This document shows positions 43,922 through 53,106 of a stretch of DNA of 64,000 nucleotides, piece after piece. The translations under genes were made by a program, and so were the position numbers. Origin of the DNA: Clostridia bacterium (GTDB lineage: Bacteria; Bacillota; Clostridia; UBA1381); NCBI GenBank assembly GCA_017621875.1, contig JAGASE010000001.1:124001-188000 (forward strand). The letters are read 5' to 3'. The first letter of the stretch is position 1. Every line of letters starts with the position of its first letter. The notes under the pieces are model-generated. The model ran no database searches, was not told the DNA's origin, and saw only the letters and a program-made list of their open reading frames with translations.

Positions 43922-45124
43922 ATGATGAAAAAAATCGTATCATTGTTGATGGTAATGGCAATGGTCATTGCGTCTTGCTTCGCTTTAACAAGCTGCGGCG
44001 GCGGAAATGACACAGTTTCGGAGGACATCAAGGTAGGCTTTATCTTCCTGCATGATGAAAATTCGACCTATGACAAGAACTTCATGGACGCTGCAACAGC
44101 TGCCAAGGAAGCTTTGGGCTTGTCAGACGAGCAGGTACTCTTTAAGACAAACATTCCGGAAACTGCTGAATGTTATGAGGCAGCGGCTAACCTGGTTGAT
44201 GCAGGCTGCGATCTTATTTTCGCAGACAGCTTTGGTCATGAGGATTTCATTATCCAGGCTGCAAAGGAATTTCCTGATGTAATTTTCTGCCATGCTACAG
44301 GTACAAAGGCACATACAGAAAATCTGCCTAACTACTACAACGCATTTGCTTCAATCTACGAAGGACGTTACCTTGTTGGTTACGCTGCCGGTATGAAGCT
44401 TAACGAAATGATTGAAGACGGCAAAATTACAGCAGAGCAGGCTAAGATGGGTTATGTAGGTGCTTATCCTTATGCTGAGGTTAAGTCAGGCTACACATCA
44501 TTCTTCTTGGGTGCAAGAGCTGCTTGCCCGAGCGTAACAATGGACGTTAAGTTTACAAACTCATGGTTTGATATAGCAGCTGAAAAGGAAACAGCAAACG
44601 CTCTTATTGCAGACGGCTGTGTACTTATCAGCCAGCACGCTGACTCAGAGGGTGCACCAAAGGCTTGTGAAGAAGCAGGCGTTCCGAACATTGCTTATAA
44701 CTTAGACACACGTGAATGGGGTCCGAACACAGCTTTGATTTCATCAAAGATTAACTGGCAGCCATATTTTGAGCATATCGTTAATGCAGTAAAGGACGGC
44801 ACAGAAATCGAACAGGACTTCTGTAAGGGTCTTGCAGACGATGTTGTTCAGACTCTCGGACTTAACGATAAGGTTGCAGCCGAAGGAACAGCTGAAAAGA
44901 TTGAAGAGGTTAAGGCTCAGCTGATTGCCGGCGAAATTAAGGTATTTGACACCAAAACCTTCACTGTAGACGGAAAGACATTGGAGTCATACAAGGCTGA
45001 CGTTGATTCAGACGCTGACTTCACACCTGATACAGAGGTTGTATCTGACGGTTACTTCCATGAGTCAGAAATGCGTTCAGCACCGTATTTCGATGTTGAT
45101 ATAGACGGAATTACCTTAAAATAA
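43922..45124 (+). CDS. BMP-family nucleoside-binding lipoprotein
   Basis: The 400-residue protein has a lipoprotein signal peptide (MKKIVSLLMVMAMVIASCFA, lipobox LTSC) and a BMP/PnrA-type periplasmic-binding fold (YVGAYPYAEVKSGYTSFFLG, LGARAACPSVTMDVKFTNSW). It should bind purine nucleosides on the cell surface and deliver them to the three transporter genes that follow. A hairpin with a short T-stretch after it (45137-45173) would allow it to be expressed more than the transporter. Confidence 0.92.
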   Translation: MMKKIVSLLMVMAMVIASCFALTSCGGGNDTVSEDIKVGFIFLHDENSTYDKNFMDAATAAKEALGLSDEQVLFKTNIPETAECYEAAANLVDAGCDLIFADSFGHEDFIIQAAKEFPDVIFCHATGTKAHTENLPNYYNAFASIYEGRYLVGYAAGMKLNEMIEDGKITAEQAKMGYVGAYPYAEVKSGYTSFFLGARAACPSVTMDVKFTNSWFDIAAEKETANALIADGCVLISQHADSEGAPKACEEAGVPNIAYNLDTREWGPNTALISSKINWQPYFEHIVNAVKDGTEIEQDFCKGLADDVVQTLGLNDKVAAEGTAEKIEEVKAQLIAGEIKVFDTKTFTVDGKTLESYKADVDSDADFTPDTEVVSDGYFHESEMRSAPYFDVDIDGITLK

Positions 45125-45136
45125 TGATTTGAATTA

Positions 45137-45173
45137 CCTCAGGTGGGCGTTTTACGCCCATCTGGGGATATTT
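45137..45173 (+). terminator. Partial terminator between the binding protein and ABC genes
   Basis: 13-bp stem (45137-45149, 45155-45167, two mismatches or wobbles) with the loop tttta and tail attttc. It probably reduces, but does not stop, transcription into the ABC genes. Confidence 0.75.
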
Positions 45174-45255
45174 TCATTTTGAAAAAAACGTAATTTATTA
45201 TGTTTTTTTGAGGATGAAAGCATATTAAGTAAAACGCCTAACGGGAGGGAATAGA

Positions 45256-46794
45256 GTGAAAGCAGCGATTGAACTTAAAAATATAACCAAGACCTTTGGA
45301 AGTGTTTATGCAAACAAAAACGTAAGTCTTTCGGTTAACAAGGGTGAGATTTTATCAATTCTCGGCGAAAACGGCAGCGGAAAAACTACACTGATGAATA
45401 TGATTTCGGGTATTTATTTTCCGGACGAGGGTCAGATTTTTATAGATGGCGAGGAGGTTATAATCCGCTCGCCAAAGGACGCGTTTAAATATAAAATCGG
45501 CATGATTCATCAGCATTTTAAGCTGGTGGACGTATTCACTGCTGCTGAAAATATTATTCTCGGACTTGAAGATGGAAAAAAGTTTGATATAAAGGCGGCG
45601 GCAAAGCGTGTTAAGGAAATCGGAGAGCGTTACGGCTTTATCATCGACCCGATGAAGAAGATTTACGAGATGTCTGTTTCGGAAAAGCAGACGGTGGAAA
45701 TAATAAGAGTACTTTACCGCGGTGCTGACATACTCATTTTAGACGAGCCGACCGCAGTGCTTACGCCGCAGGAGACACAAAAGCTGTTTGCGGTGCTCCG
45801 TCGCATGCGTGATGACGGAAAATCTATTGTTATTATTACTCACAAGCTGCATGAGGTGCTTTCTCTTTCAGACCGCGTGGCGGTTCTTAGAAAGGGAGAG
45901 TATATAGGAACGGTAAACACTGCCGAGACGGACGAGATAAAACTGACCGAAATGATGGTCGGTCAGAAGGTTTCGCTTAATATTGAGCGTGATGAGCCGG
46001 AAAATCCCAAGGAGCGTCTTGAGGTACGTCATATAAACTGTATAAGCCGCGAGGGTGTGCCGCTGCTTAAGGATATTTCCTTTACCGCACATTCCGGCGA
46101 GATTTTAGGAATTGCAGGTATCGCAGGAAGCGGTCAGCGTGAGCTTTTGGAATCAATCGCGGGCTTGCAGCGTTTGAATGACGGAGAAATTTTCTACCAT
46201 GACCCAAAATCCGGAAAGGTTGAAAATTTAAGAGATAAAACGCCTATGCAGATACGTGATATGGGCGTAAGGCTGTCCTTTGTTCCCGAAGACAGACTGG
46301 GAATGGGACTTGTCGGCAACATGGATATTGTTGATAATATGATGCTCCGAAGCTACCGTAAGGGAAAATCGGTATTTTTGGAAAGAAAAGGACCGCGTGA
46401 CCTTGCGGAGGAAATAATAGAACGTCTTAAGGTGGTTACGCCGAGTGCAAATACGCCGGTCAGAAGACTTTCGGGCGGAAATGTGCAGAAAATTTTGGTA
46501 GGAAGAGAAATTGCGTCCTCGCCGACGGTGCTGATGGCAGCATACCCGGTACGTGGACTTGATATTAATTCTTCCTACACCATATATAACCTTTTGAATG
46601 AGCAGAAACGACGCGGAGCTGCCGTTATCTTTGTGGGCGAGGATTTGGACGTGCTGCTGGAGCTTTGCGACCGTATTCTTGTTCTTTGCGGCGGAAAGGT
46701 CAGCGGAATTGTAGACGCAAGAGCTACCACCAAAGAGGAAATAGGCTTACTTATGACAAAATTGCAGGAGGAGGGACAGAATAATGCAGAATAA
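45256..46794 (+). CDS. Nucleoside ABC transporter ATPase (two ABC domains)
   Basis: The 512-residue protein is a double ABC ATPase. Domain 1 has Walker A GENGSGKTT, and Walker B ILILDEPTAVLTPQ. Domain 2 has GIAGSGQRELLESIAG in place of a normal Walker A, LSGGNVQKILVGREI, and VLMAAYPVRGLD in place of Walker B with its Glu. The second site is therefore degenerate, as in RbsA/NupO-type transporters. It starts at GTG 45256 with GGGAGG. Confidence 0.92.
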   Translation: MKAAIELKNITKTFGSVYANKNVSLSVNKGEILSILGENGSGKTTLMNMISGIYFPDEGQIFIDGEEVIIRSPKDAFKYKIGMIHQHFKLVDVFTAAENIILGLEDGKKFDIKAAAKRVKEIGERYGFIIDPMKKIYEMSVSEKQTVEIIRVLYRGADILILDEPTAVLTPQETQKLFAVLRRMRDDGKSIVIITHKLHEVLSLSDRVAVLRKGEYIGTVNTAETDEIKLTEMMVGQKVSLNIERDEPENPKERLEVRHINCISREGVPLLKDISFTAHSGEILGIAGIAGSGQRELLESIAGLQRLNDGEIFYHDPKSGKVENLRDKTPMQIRDMGVRLSFVPEDRLGMGLVGNMDIVDNMMLRSYRKGKSVFLERKGPRDLAEEIIERLKVVTPSANTPVRRLSGGNVQKILVGREIASSPTVLMAAYPVRGLDINSSYTIYNLLNEQKRRGAAVIFVGEDLDVLLELCDRILVLCGGKVSGIVDARATTKEEIGLLMTKLQEEGQNNAE

Positions 46795-47902
46795 TGACAA
46801 ACACTTGCATGAGCCGAGAATTCAGATTACAAAACGCGGACGTGAGGCTATGCCGTGGTACAAGGCTTGGGGAGTACGGGCTGCTGCCATTGTTCTTGCC
46901 TTGATTGTTTGTGCGGTTATAATTGTCTTTCTTACAGGCTATAACCCTATCCGTGTTTATAGTGAAATGCTTAAGGGAACCTTCGGTTCTTCAAGAAAAA
47001 TATGGAATACACTGCAGAAGCTTGCAATGCTTTTGTGTATATCACTTGCTGTAACACCGGCTTTTAAGATGAAGTTTTGGAATATAGGTGCAGAGGGTCA
47101 AACTCTTGTGGGCGGACTTGCCGCTGCTGCATGTATGATTTATTTCGGTGAAACAGTACCGGGAATAATACTTTTTCCGCTTATGGCTGCAAGCTGTATG
47201 CTGGCAGGTATGATATGGGGCATTATTCCTGCGTATTTCAAGGCGAAATTCAACACAAATGAAACGCTGTTTACGCTGATGATGAATTACGTAGCAATGC
47301 AGATTGTGTCGTTCTGCATAGTATTCTGGGAAAACCCCAAGGACTCCAACACAGTCGGAGTAATCAACCGAATGACCGAGGGCGGCTGGCTGCCTACGAT
47401 ATTTGGTCAGAAGTATCTTTTGAACATTTTGATTGTTGCAGTCCTTACCGTTGCGATGTATATTTATCTTCGTTACAGCAAGCAGGGATATGAAATTTCG
47501 GTTGTCGGCGAGAGCGAGAACACTGCACGCTATGTAGGTATAAACGTTAAAAAAGTAATTCTGCGTACAATGGCACTTTCGGGAGCATTATGCGGAATTG
47601 CGGGATTTTTGCTGGTAAGCGGAACGGACCATACCATAAATACAAATACTGTAGGCGGTATGGGCTTTACAGCAATCATGGTTTCGTGGCTTGCCAAGTT
47701 CAATCCTATCGTTATGGCACTTACATCATTTTTGATAGTCTTCCTGGAGCGTGGTGCAGGTGAGATTGCAACTACGTTCCAGCTTAATGAGAGCGTGTCG
47801 GATATTTTAACCGGAATTATACTGTTCTTCATTATCGGCAGCGAATTTTTCGTGCAGTACAAAATTAATTTCCGCAAAGGTCATAAGGAGGAGAAGGTAT
47901 GA
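46784..47902 (+). CDS. Nucleoside ABC transporter permease, larger subunit
   Basis: The 372-residue protein has about nine to ten membrane helices and the BPD_transp_2 family layout (MKFWNIGAEGQTLVGGLAAA, FKAKFNTNETLFTLMMNYVA, GINVKKVILRTMALSGALCG). It overlaps the ATPase gene by 11 bp and the next gene by 4 bp, so the complex is made in proportion. Confidence 0.92.
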   Translation: MQNNDKHLHEPRIQITKRGREAMPWYKAWGVRAAAIVLALIVCAVIIVFLTGYNPIRVYSEMLKGTFGSSRKIWNTLQKLAMLLCISLAVTPAFKMKFWNIGAEGQTLVGGLAAAACMIYFGETVPGIILFPLMAASCMLAGMIWGIIPAYFKAKFNTNETLFTLMMNYVAMQIVSFCIVFWENPKDSNTVGVINRMTEGGWLPTIFGQKYLLNILIVAVLTVAMYIYLRYSKQGYEISVVGESENTARYVGINVKKVILRTMALSGALCGIAGFLLVSGTDHTINTNTVGGMGFTAIMVSWLAKFNPIVMALTSFLIVFLERGAGEIATTFQLNESVSDILTGIILFFIIGSEFFVQYKINFRKGHKEEKV

Positions 47903-48873
47903 TAGCAACTGTTATAAATAAGGCGATTGCACAGGGGATTCCTCTCCTGTTTGGCTCAACCGGTGAAATAATTACTGAAAAATCGGGAAACTTAAATCTC
48001 GGTATTCCGGGAATAATGTATATGGGCGGCAGCTGCGGCGTAATCGGAGCATATTTGTATGAGCAGGCAGTGGAAACGCCACAGGCTTTCTGGTGTATAG
48101 TGATTCCGCTTTTGGCATCGCTTATCGGCTCGACACTTGCGGCTTTGATTTACAGCTTTTTGACGATAACCTTGCGTGCAAATCAGAACGTAACCGGTCT
48201 TGCACTTACAACCTTCGGCGTGGGCTTCGGAGACTTTTTCGGCGGCTCAATGACAAAAATTTTTGCAGACGGCGGAAATTTGTCGGTTAAAACTACCGCG
48301 GATTATTTCAAAACAACTCTGCCATTTGCGGATAATTTCGGGGCGTTCGGAGAAATATTTCTGTCGCACGGATTTTTGGCGTATGCGGCGGTTATAATCG
48401 CACTTTTGGCGTCGTGGTTTTTAAATCACACACGTGCCGGACTCCATCTTAGAAGTGTCGGCGAAAACCCGGCAACGGCAGACGCTGCGGGAATTAACGT
48501 AACAAAATACAAATATCTCGCAACCTGTATCGGCGGTGCGATTGCAGGTCTTGGCGGACTGTACTTTATTATGGACTACACCGGCGGTTCATGGACAAGC
48601 GGCGGCTTTGGTGACAGAGGCTGGCTGGCTATTGCACTTGTAATATTTGCATTGTGGAAACCAAATGTGGGAATACTCGGCTCGTTTGTGTTCGGCGGAC
48701 TTTATATTGCTTATTCATATATTTCGGGACTGTCAAGAAGTGCCGTGGCAATTTTCAATATGCTGCCGTATGTGGTAACAATTATTGTGCTTATCTTCAC
48801 AAGTGTTCGCAGTAAAAAGGAAAATCAGCCTCCGCAAAGTCTCGGTCTGCCGTATTTTAGAGAAGAACGGTAA
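47899..48873 (+). CDS. Nucleoside ABC transporter permease, smaller subunit
   Basis: The 324-residue protein has eight to nine membrane helices and the partner-permease pattern (IPLLFGSTGEIITEKSGNLN, LGIPGIMYMGG, RANQNVTGLALTTFGVGFGD, RSVGENPATADAAGINVTKY). With the previous permease it forms the channel of a purine nucleoside importer. Xpt upstream fits a purine-scavenging unit. Confidence 0.92.
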   Translation: MIATVINKAIAQGIPLLFGSTGEIITEKSGNLNLGIPGIMYMGGSCGVIGAYLYEQAVETPQAFWCIVIPLLASLIGSTLAALIYSFLTITLRANQNVTGLALTTFGVGFGDFFGGSMTKIFADGGNLSVKTTADYFKTTLPFADNFGAFGEIFLSHGFLAYAAVIIALLASWFLNHTRAGLHLRSVGENPATADAAGINVTKYKYLATCIGGAIAGLGGLYFIMDYTGGSWTSGGFGDRGWLAIALVIFALWKPNVGILGSFVFGGLYIAYSYISGLSRSAVAIFNMLPYVVTIIVLIFTSVRSKKENQPPQSLGLPYFREER

Positions 48874-48882
48874 ATTCTGCTG

Positions 48883-48911
48883 TTGACTTTAAAGCACGTC
48901 TGTGGTAATAT
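48883..48911 (+). promoter_or_regulatory. Sigma-A promoter for the flavoprotein/purA region
   Basis: TTGACT (48883-48888) and TAATAT (48906-48911), spacer 17 bp, with TGTGG before the -10. Confidence 0.8.
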
Positions 48912-48948
48912 ACTAAAGGCGGGCTTAACGGAGCAAAGGAGAATATGA

Positions 48949-50352
48949 ATGAAAAAGGATATACTTATAATCGGTGCAGGTCCTGCGGGAATTTTTACTG
49001 CACTGGAGATGCTCAGAAAGGGCAGTAAAAAAAGTATTGTTATAGTAGAAAAGGGACAGAGTATAGAAAAACGTCATTGCCCTAAGGCAAAAACGCAGAA
49101 ATGCGTCGGCTGTAAGCCGTACTGTCATATAACAACAGGATTTTCGGGTGCCGGAGCATTTTCGGACGGAAAGCTTTCGCTATCTTCCGACGTCGGCGGA
49201 AATCTGCCGATGTTAATAGGTGAGGAGCTTGCACAGGAAACTATTGATTATACCGATAAGATTTACCTTGAATTTGGTGCAGACACTCACGTTGAGGGCG
49301 TAAGCAATGATGAAGAGGTAAAGGAAATAAGAAAAAATGCAATCCAGGCAGGACTTAAGCTGGTAGACTGCCCGATACGCCATCTGGGAACGGAAAAGGC
49401 ACAGGATATCTATCTTGCCATTGAAAAGCACCTGCAGGCAAATGGCGTGGAAATCATGTTTGGATATGAATGTACAAATCTCATTTTAGACGGTGACGTA
49501 TGTAAGGGTGCATATATATCTGACGGAAAAACCGACAGTGAAATTTATGCAGACCACACCATTGTTGCAACCGGAAGACGCGGTGCGGAGTGGCTTGAGC
49601 ATATATGCAGCGAGCATAATATCGCACACGAGCCGGGAACGGTTGATATCGGTGTGCGTGTTGAGGTGCGTAACGAGGTAATGGAAAAAGTCAACAAGGT
49701 GCTGTATGAGTCAAAGCTCATCGGCTGGCCTGAGCCTTTTAAGAATAAGGTGCGTACCTTCTGCCAGAATCCGGGCGGATTTGTAAGTCAGGAAAATTAC
49801 GATAACGATTTGGCTGTGGTAAACGGTCATTCATATAAGGAAAAGAAGTCAAATAACACCAATGTTGCGATTTTGTGCTCGCACAATTTTTCAACGCCGT
49901 TCAATCAGCCGATTGCTTATGCACAAAAGGTTGGCGAGCTTACAAACATGCTTGCAAACGGACAGATTTTGGTACAGCGCTTCGGAGATATTTTGGACGG
50001 AAAGCGTACCTGGCCGAAGGAGCTGGCACAGAGCAACGTTCGTCCGACGCTTCCTGATGCGGTTGCAGGCGATATTACAGCCGCAATGCCGTATCGTGCA
50101 ATGATAAATATTATAAACTTCATAAAAGCCGTAGATAAGGTTGTGCCGGGCTTTGCGTCTTACGAAACACTTCTGTATTCACCGGAGCTGAAGTTTTATT
50201 CAAACCGTGTTAAAATGGATACGGATTTTAATACAAGTATAAAGGGTCTGCACTGTTTAGGCGATTCAAGCGGCTGGACAAGAGGACTTATGATGGCGTC
50301 GGTTATGGGCGTTTTGATGGGCAGAAAGCTTATAGAAAAGGATAAACAATAA
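48949..50352 (+). CDS. FAD-dependent dehydrogenase (COG2509 type)
   Basis: The 467-residue protein has an N-terminal Rossmann motif (ILIIGAGPAGIFTALEMLRK), a cysteine segment (HCPKAKTQKCVGCKPYCHI) and the sequence TTGFSGAGAFSDGKLSLSSD; the C-terminus has LHCLGDSSGWTRGLMMASVM. This is the COG2509 'uncharacterised FAD-dependent dehydrogenase' pattern. The substrate is not known. purA follows at 19 bp and may share its transcript. Confidence 0.85.
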   Translation: MKKDILIIGAGPAGIFTALEMLRKGSKKSIVIVEKGQSIEKRHCPKAKTQKCVGCKPYCHITTGFSGAGAFSDGKLSLSSDVGGNLPMLIGEELAQETIDYTDKIYLEFGADTHVEGVSNDEEVKEIRKNAIQAGLKLVDCPIRHLGTEKAQDIYLAIEKHLQANGVEIMFGYECTNLILDGDVCKGAYISDGKTDSEIYADHTIVATGRRGAEWLEHICSEHNIAHEPGTVDIGVRVEVRNEVMEKVNKVLYESKLIGWPEPFKNKVRTFCQNPGGFVSQENYDNDLAVVNGHSYKEKKSNNTNVAILCSHNFSTPFNQPIAYAQKVGELTNMLANGQILVQRFGDILDGKRTWPKELAQSNVRPTLPDAVAGDITAAMPYRAMINIINFIKAVDKVVPGFASYETLLYSPELKFYSNRVKMDTDFNTSIKGLHCLGDSSGWTRGLMMASVMGVLMGRKLIEKDKQ

Positions 50353-50371
50353 AGAAAAGAGGAAAATAATT

Positions 50372-51649
50372 ATGGTAAGAGCTGTTGTTGGAGCTAACTG
50401 GGGCGACGAAGGTAAGGGTAAAATTACCGATATGCTTGCGAAGGACGCTGATATCGTTATAAGATTTCAGGGCGGTGCAAATGCAGGTCACACAATCGTG
50501 AACGATTACGGAAAGTTTGCATTGCATCTTCTTCCGTCAGGCTCATTTAACAAGAATGTAATAAATATGATAGGCAATGGTGTGGCACTTAATATTCCAC
50601 AGCTTTTTAAGGAAATTAATGAGATTGTCCAAAGGGGTGTGGAAAAGCCTAATATTGCTATTTCGGAAAGAGCACAGGTTTTGATGCCGTATCATATCCT
50701 TTTGGATACATACGAGGAGGAAAGACTTTCGGACAGAAAGTTCGGCTCAACAAAGTCGGGTATTGCACCGTTCTTCTCGGATAAGTATGCGAAAATCGGT
50801 TTCCAGGTATGGGAAATTCTTCAGGACGATGACGCTTTGATGGAAAAAATCAAGAATATTCTTGAATACAAAAACCTTATTTTGGAGCATGTTTATCATA
50901 AGCCGCTTATCGACGCGGACGAGTTGTTTAAAACCTTGAAGGAATATGCGGAGATTGTAAGACCGTATGTTGTAAATTCCGTTGAGTTTATGCACAATGC
51001 CATAAAGGAAGGAAAGAATATACTTCTTGAAGGTCAGCTTGGAACTTTGAAGGACCCTGATTTCGGAATCTATCCGTTTACAACCTCATCTCCGACTATT
51101 GCCGGCTACGGTGCATGCGGAGCTTGTATTCCACCGTATGAAATCAAGGATATTATAACTGTTGTTAAGGCATATTCTTCTGCAGTGGGTGCAGGTGCGT
51201 TTGTTTCGGAAATCTTCGGCGACGAGGCTGATGAGCTAAGAAGAAGAGGCGGCGACGGCGGAGAGTACGGTGCAACAACAGGAAGACCTCGCAGAATGGG
51301 TTGGTTCGACTGCGTTGCAAGCCGTTACGGATGTATGGTACAGGGAACAACACAAGTTGCGTTTACTGTACTTGATGTTCTGGGATATCTTGATGAAATT
51401 CCTGTTTGTGTGGGATACGAGGTTAACGGTGAGGTTACAAAGAGCTTCCCAACAACCGATAAGCTCAATATCGCAAAGCCTGTTTTAAAGGTTATGCCGG
51501 GCTGGAAGTGCGATATCAGAGGCATTAAAAAATACGAAGAACTGCCGGAAAACTGCAGAAAGTACATTGAATTTATCGAAAAGGAAATCGGCTTCCCGAT
51601 TAAGATTGTTTCTAACGGTCCGGGAAGAAACGATATTATTTTCAGATAA
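50372..51649 (+). CDS. purA: Adenylosuccinate synthetase
   Basis: The 425-residue protein has the GTP-binding motif VVGANWGDEGKGKITDMLAK, the FQGGANAGHTI loop with catalytic His, and LLEGQLGTLKDPDFGIYPFT. It links IMP and aspartate to adenylosuccinate in AMP synthesis. The sequence agrees with a divergent PurA branch (TTGRPRRMGWFDCVASRYGC). Confidence 0.95.
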   Translation: MVRAVVGANWGDEGKGKITDMLAKDADIVIRFQGGANAGHTIVNDYGKFALHLLPSGSFNKNVINMIGNGVALNIPQLFKEINEIVQRGVEKPNIAISERAQVLMPYHILLDTYEEERLSDRKFGSTKSGIAPFFSDKYAKIGFQVWEILQDDDALMEKIKNILEYKNLILEHVYHKPLIDADELFKTLKEYAEIVRPYVVNSVEFMHNAIKEGKNILLEGQLGTLKDPDFGIYPFTTSSPTIAGYGACGACIPPYEIKDIITVVKAYSSAVGAGAFVSEIFGDEADELRRRGGDGGEYGATTGRPRRMGWFDCVASRYGCMVQGTTQVAFTVLDVLGYLDEIPVCVGYEVNGEVTKSFPTTDKLNIAKPVLKVMPGWKCDIRGIKKYEELPENCRKYIEFIEKEIGFPIKIVSNGPGRNDIIFR

Positions 51650-51656
51650 AAATAGG

Positions 51657-51687
51657 GCGGAGCGTGGTTTAATACGCTTCGCTCTTT
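51657..51687 (+). terminator. Terminator after purA
   Basis: Stem gcggagcgt/acgcttcgc (one mismatch) with loop ggtttaat and tail tcttta. Confidence 0.7.
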
Positions 51688-51711
51688 ATGCTTTTGATAT
51701 ACTGAAAATTG

Positions 51712-51740
51712 TTGACTAAATTTCCATAACGTGATATGAT
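51712..51740 (+). promoter_or_regulatory. Sigma-A promoter for wecB
   Basis: TTGACT (51712-51717) and TATGAT (51735-51740), spacer 17 bp. Confidence 0.75.
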
Positions 51741-51784
51741 ATATGTGTGAAATATAATGTAAATCCTTGAAAGGGGTTAGAATA

Positions 51785-52879
51785 ATGAAAAAAGTAATGC
51801 TTGTATTCGGCACGCGTCCTGAGGCAATAAAAATGTGTCCCTTGGTAAATGAGCTGAAAAGCAGAAAAAATATTGAAACGGTTGTTTGTGTAACAGGTCA
51901 GCACCGCCAGATGCTGGATATTGTTCTTGAGGCGTTTTCGGTAAAGCCGGACTACGACCTGTCTATCATGAAGGACAAGCAGACCTTGTTTGACATTACG
52001 ACTAATATTTTAAATACAATCAAAGAGGTACTGGAGAAGGAAAAGCCTTCTGTTGTTTTGGTGCATGGCGATACGACCACCACCTTTGTTACGGCTCTTG
52101 CGTGCTTTTATCTGCAGATTCCTGTCGGACATGTTGAGGCTGGACTTCGGACATATAATATCTATTCGCCGTATCCGGAGGAGTTTAACCGTCAGGCTGT
52201 GGGAATTGTTTCAAAGTATAACTTTGCACCTACCGAGCTTTCCAAGGAAAATCTTGAAAGAGAAGGCAAGGACCCTGCAAGTATTTATGTTACGGGAAAT
52301 ACCGCTATTGACGCTTTAAAAACCACAATCCGCAGCGATTACACTCATGAGCAGCTTGACTGGGCGGCAGATTCACGGCTTATAATGATAACTGCACACA
52401 GACGTGAAAACCTGGGCGAGCCTATGAAGAATATGTTCCGTGCTATTAAACGTATAACCCTGGAGCACCCCGACATTAAGGCGATTTATCCTATTCACAT
52501 GAACCCTGTTGTACGTCAGACAGCGAACGATATTTTGGGTGACTGCGACCGTATTCGTATTATTGAGCCTCTCGACGTTCTGGATTTTCATAATTTCTTA
52601 AATGCCAGCTATCTTATTCTGACCGACAGCGGCGGAATCCAGGAGGAGGCACCGTCACTCGGCAAGCCTGTGCTTGTTATGCGTGATACTACCGAGCGTC
52701 CCGAGGGAATTAAGGCAGGAACGCTGAAGCTGGTGGGTACCGATGAGGAAACGATTTACAGAGAGTTCAAAAATCTGCTTGAAAATGAGGACGAATACAG
52801 GAAAATGAGTCATGCGTCAAATCCTTACGGCGACGGTCTTGCGTGCAAGAGAATTGCCGATATTTTAGAGCAGGAGTAG
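51785..52879 (+). CDS. wecB: UDP-N-acetylglucosamine 2-epimerase (non-hydrolysing)
   Basis: The 364-residue protein shows VFGTRPEAIKMCPLVNEL, VCVTGQHRQMLD, VLVHGDTTTTF, GHVEAGLRTYNIYSPYPEEF and LTDSGGIQEEAPSLGKPVLV. It interconverts UDP-GlcNAc and UDP-ManNAc for envelope polymers, and could supply the TagA-type transferase at 20924. The ATG at 51785 follows AAAGGGG; an in-frame ATG at 51767 lies before it. Confidence 0.95.
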   Translation: MKKVMLVFGTRPEAIKMCPLVNELKSRKNIETVVCVTGQHRQMLDIVLEAFSVKPDYDLSIMKDKQTLFDITTNILNTIKEVLEKEKPSVVLVHGDTTTTFVTALACFYLQIPVGHVEAGLRTYNIYSPYPEEFNRQAVGIVSKYNFAPTELSKENLEREGKDPASIYVTGNTAIDALKTTIRSDYTHEQLDWAADSRLIMITAHRRENLGEPMKNMFRAIKRITLEHPDIKAIYPIHMNPVVRQTANDILGDCDRIRIIEPLDVLDFHNFLNASYLILTDSGGIQEEAPSLGKPVLVMRDTTERPEGIKAGTLKLVGTDEETIYREFKNLLENEDEYRKMSHASNPYGDGLACKRIADILEQE

Positions 52880-52890
52880 ATTAAAAGCAT

Positions 52891-53023
52891 ACCTCATGAT
52901 TAAATAACGATTAAACAGAATTTGCAGCAAGCGGCGGTTACTATATTCCGAAAGGCTTAATTTTCGGCACATAGAGAAGTGCCCTACGCTGCAAAGTGTA
53001 TTAAATCAGTGTTTACATGAGGT
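52891..53023. other. Nested inverted repeats, candidate structured RNA or small mobile element
   Basis: The 227-bp gap between wecB and the glycosyltransferase holds nested arms: acctcatg (52891-52898) with catgaggt (53016-53023); tttgcagc (52921-52928) with gctgcaaa (52988-52995); and inside, ccgaaa/tttcgg (52948-52967). A competing ggcac/gtgcc pair exists at 52966-52983. It does not match a riboswitch I know. It may be an RNA leader for the gene at 53107 or a small non-autonomous element with inverted ends. Confidence 0.45.
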
Positions 53024-53106
53024 GTGTTTTTGCATTTATGAGAAATTGCGTGGTTAGCTGCGTATGATAATGTAAAATTTAACCAATACTTTATAAGGTG
53101 ATTGAA

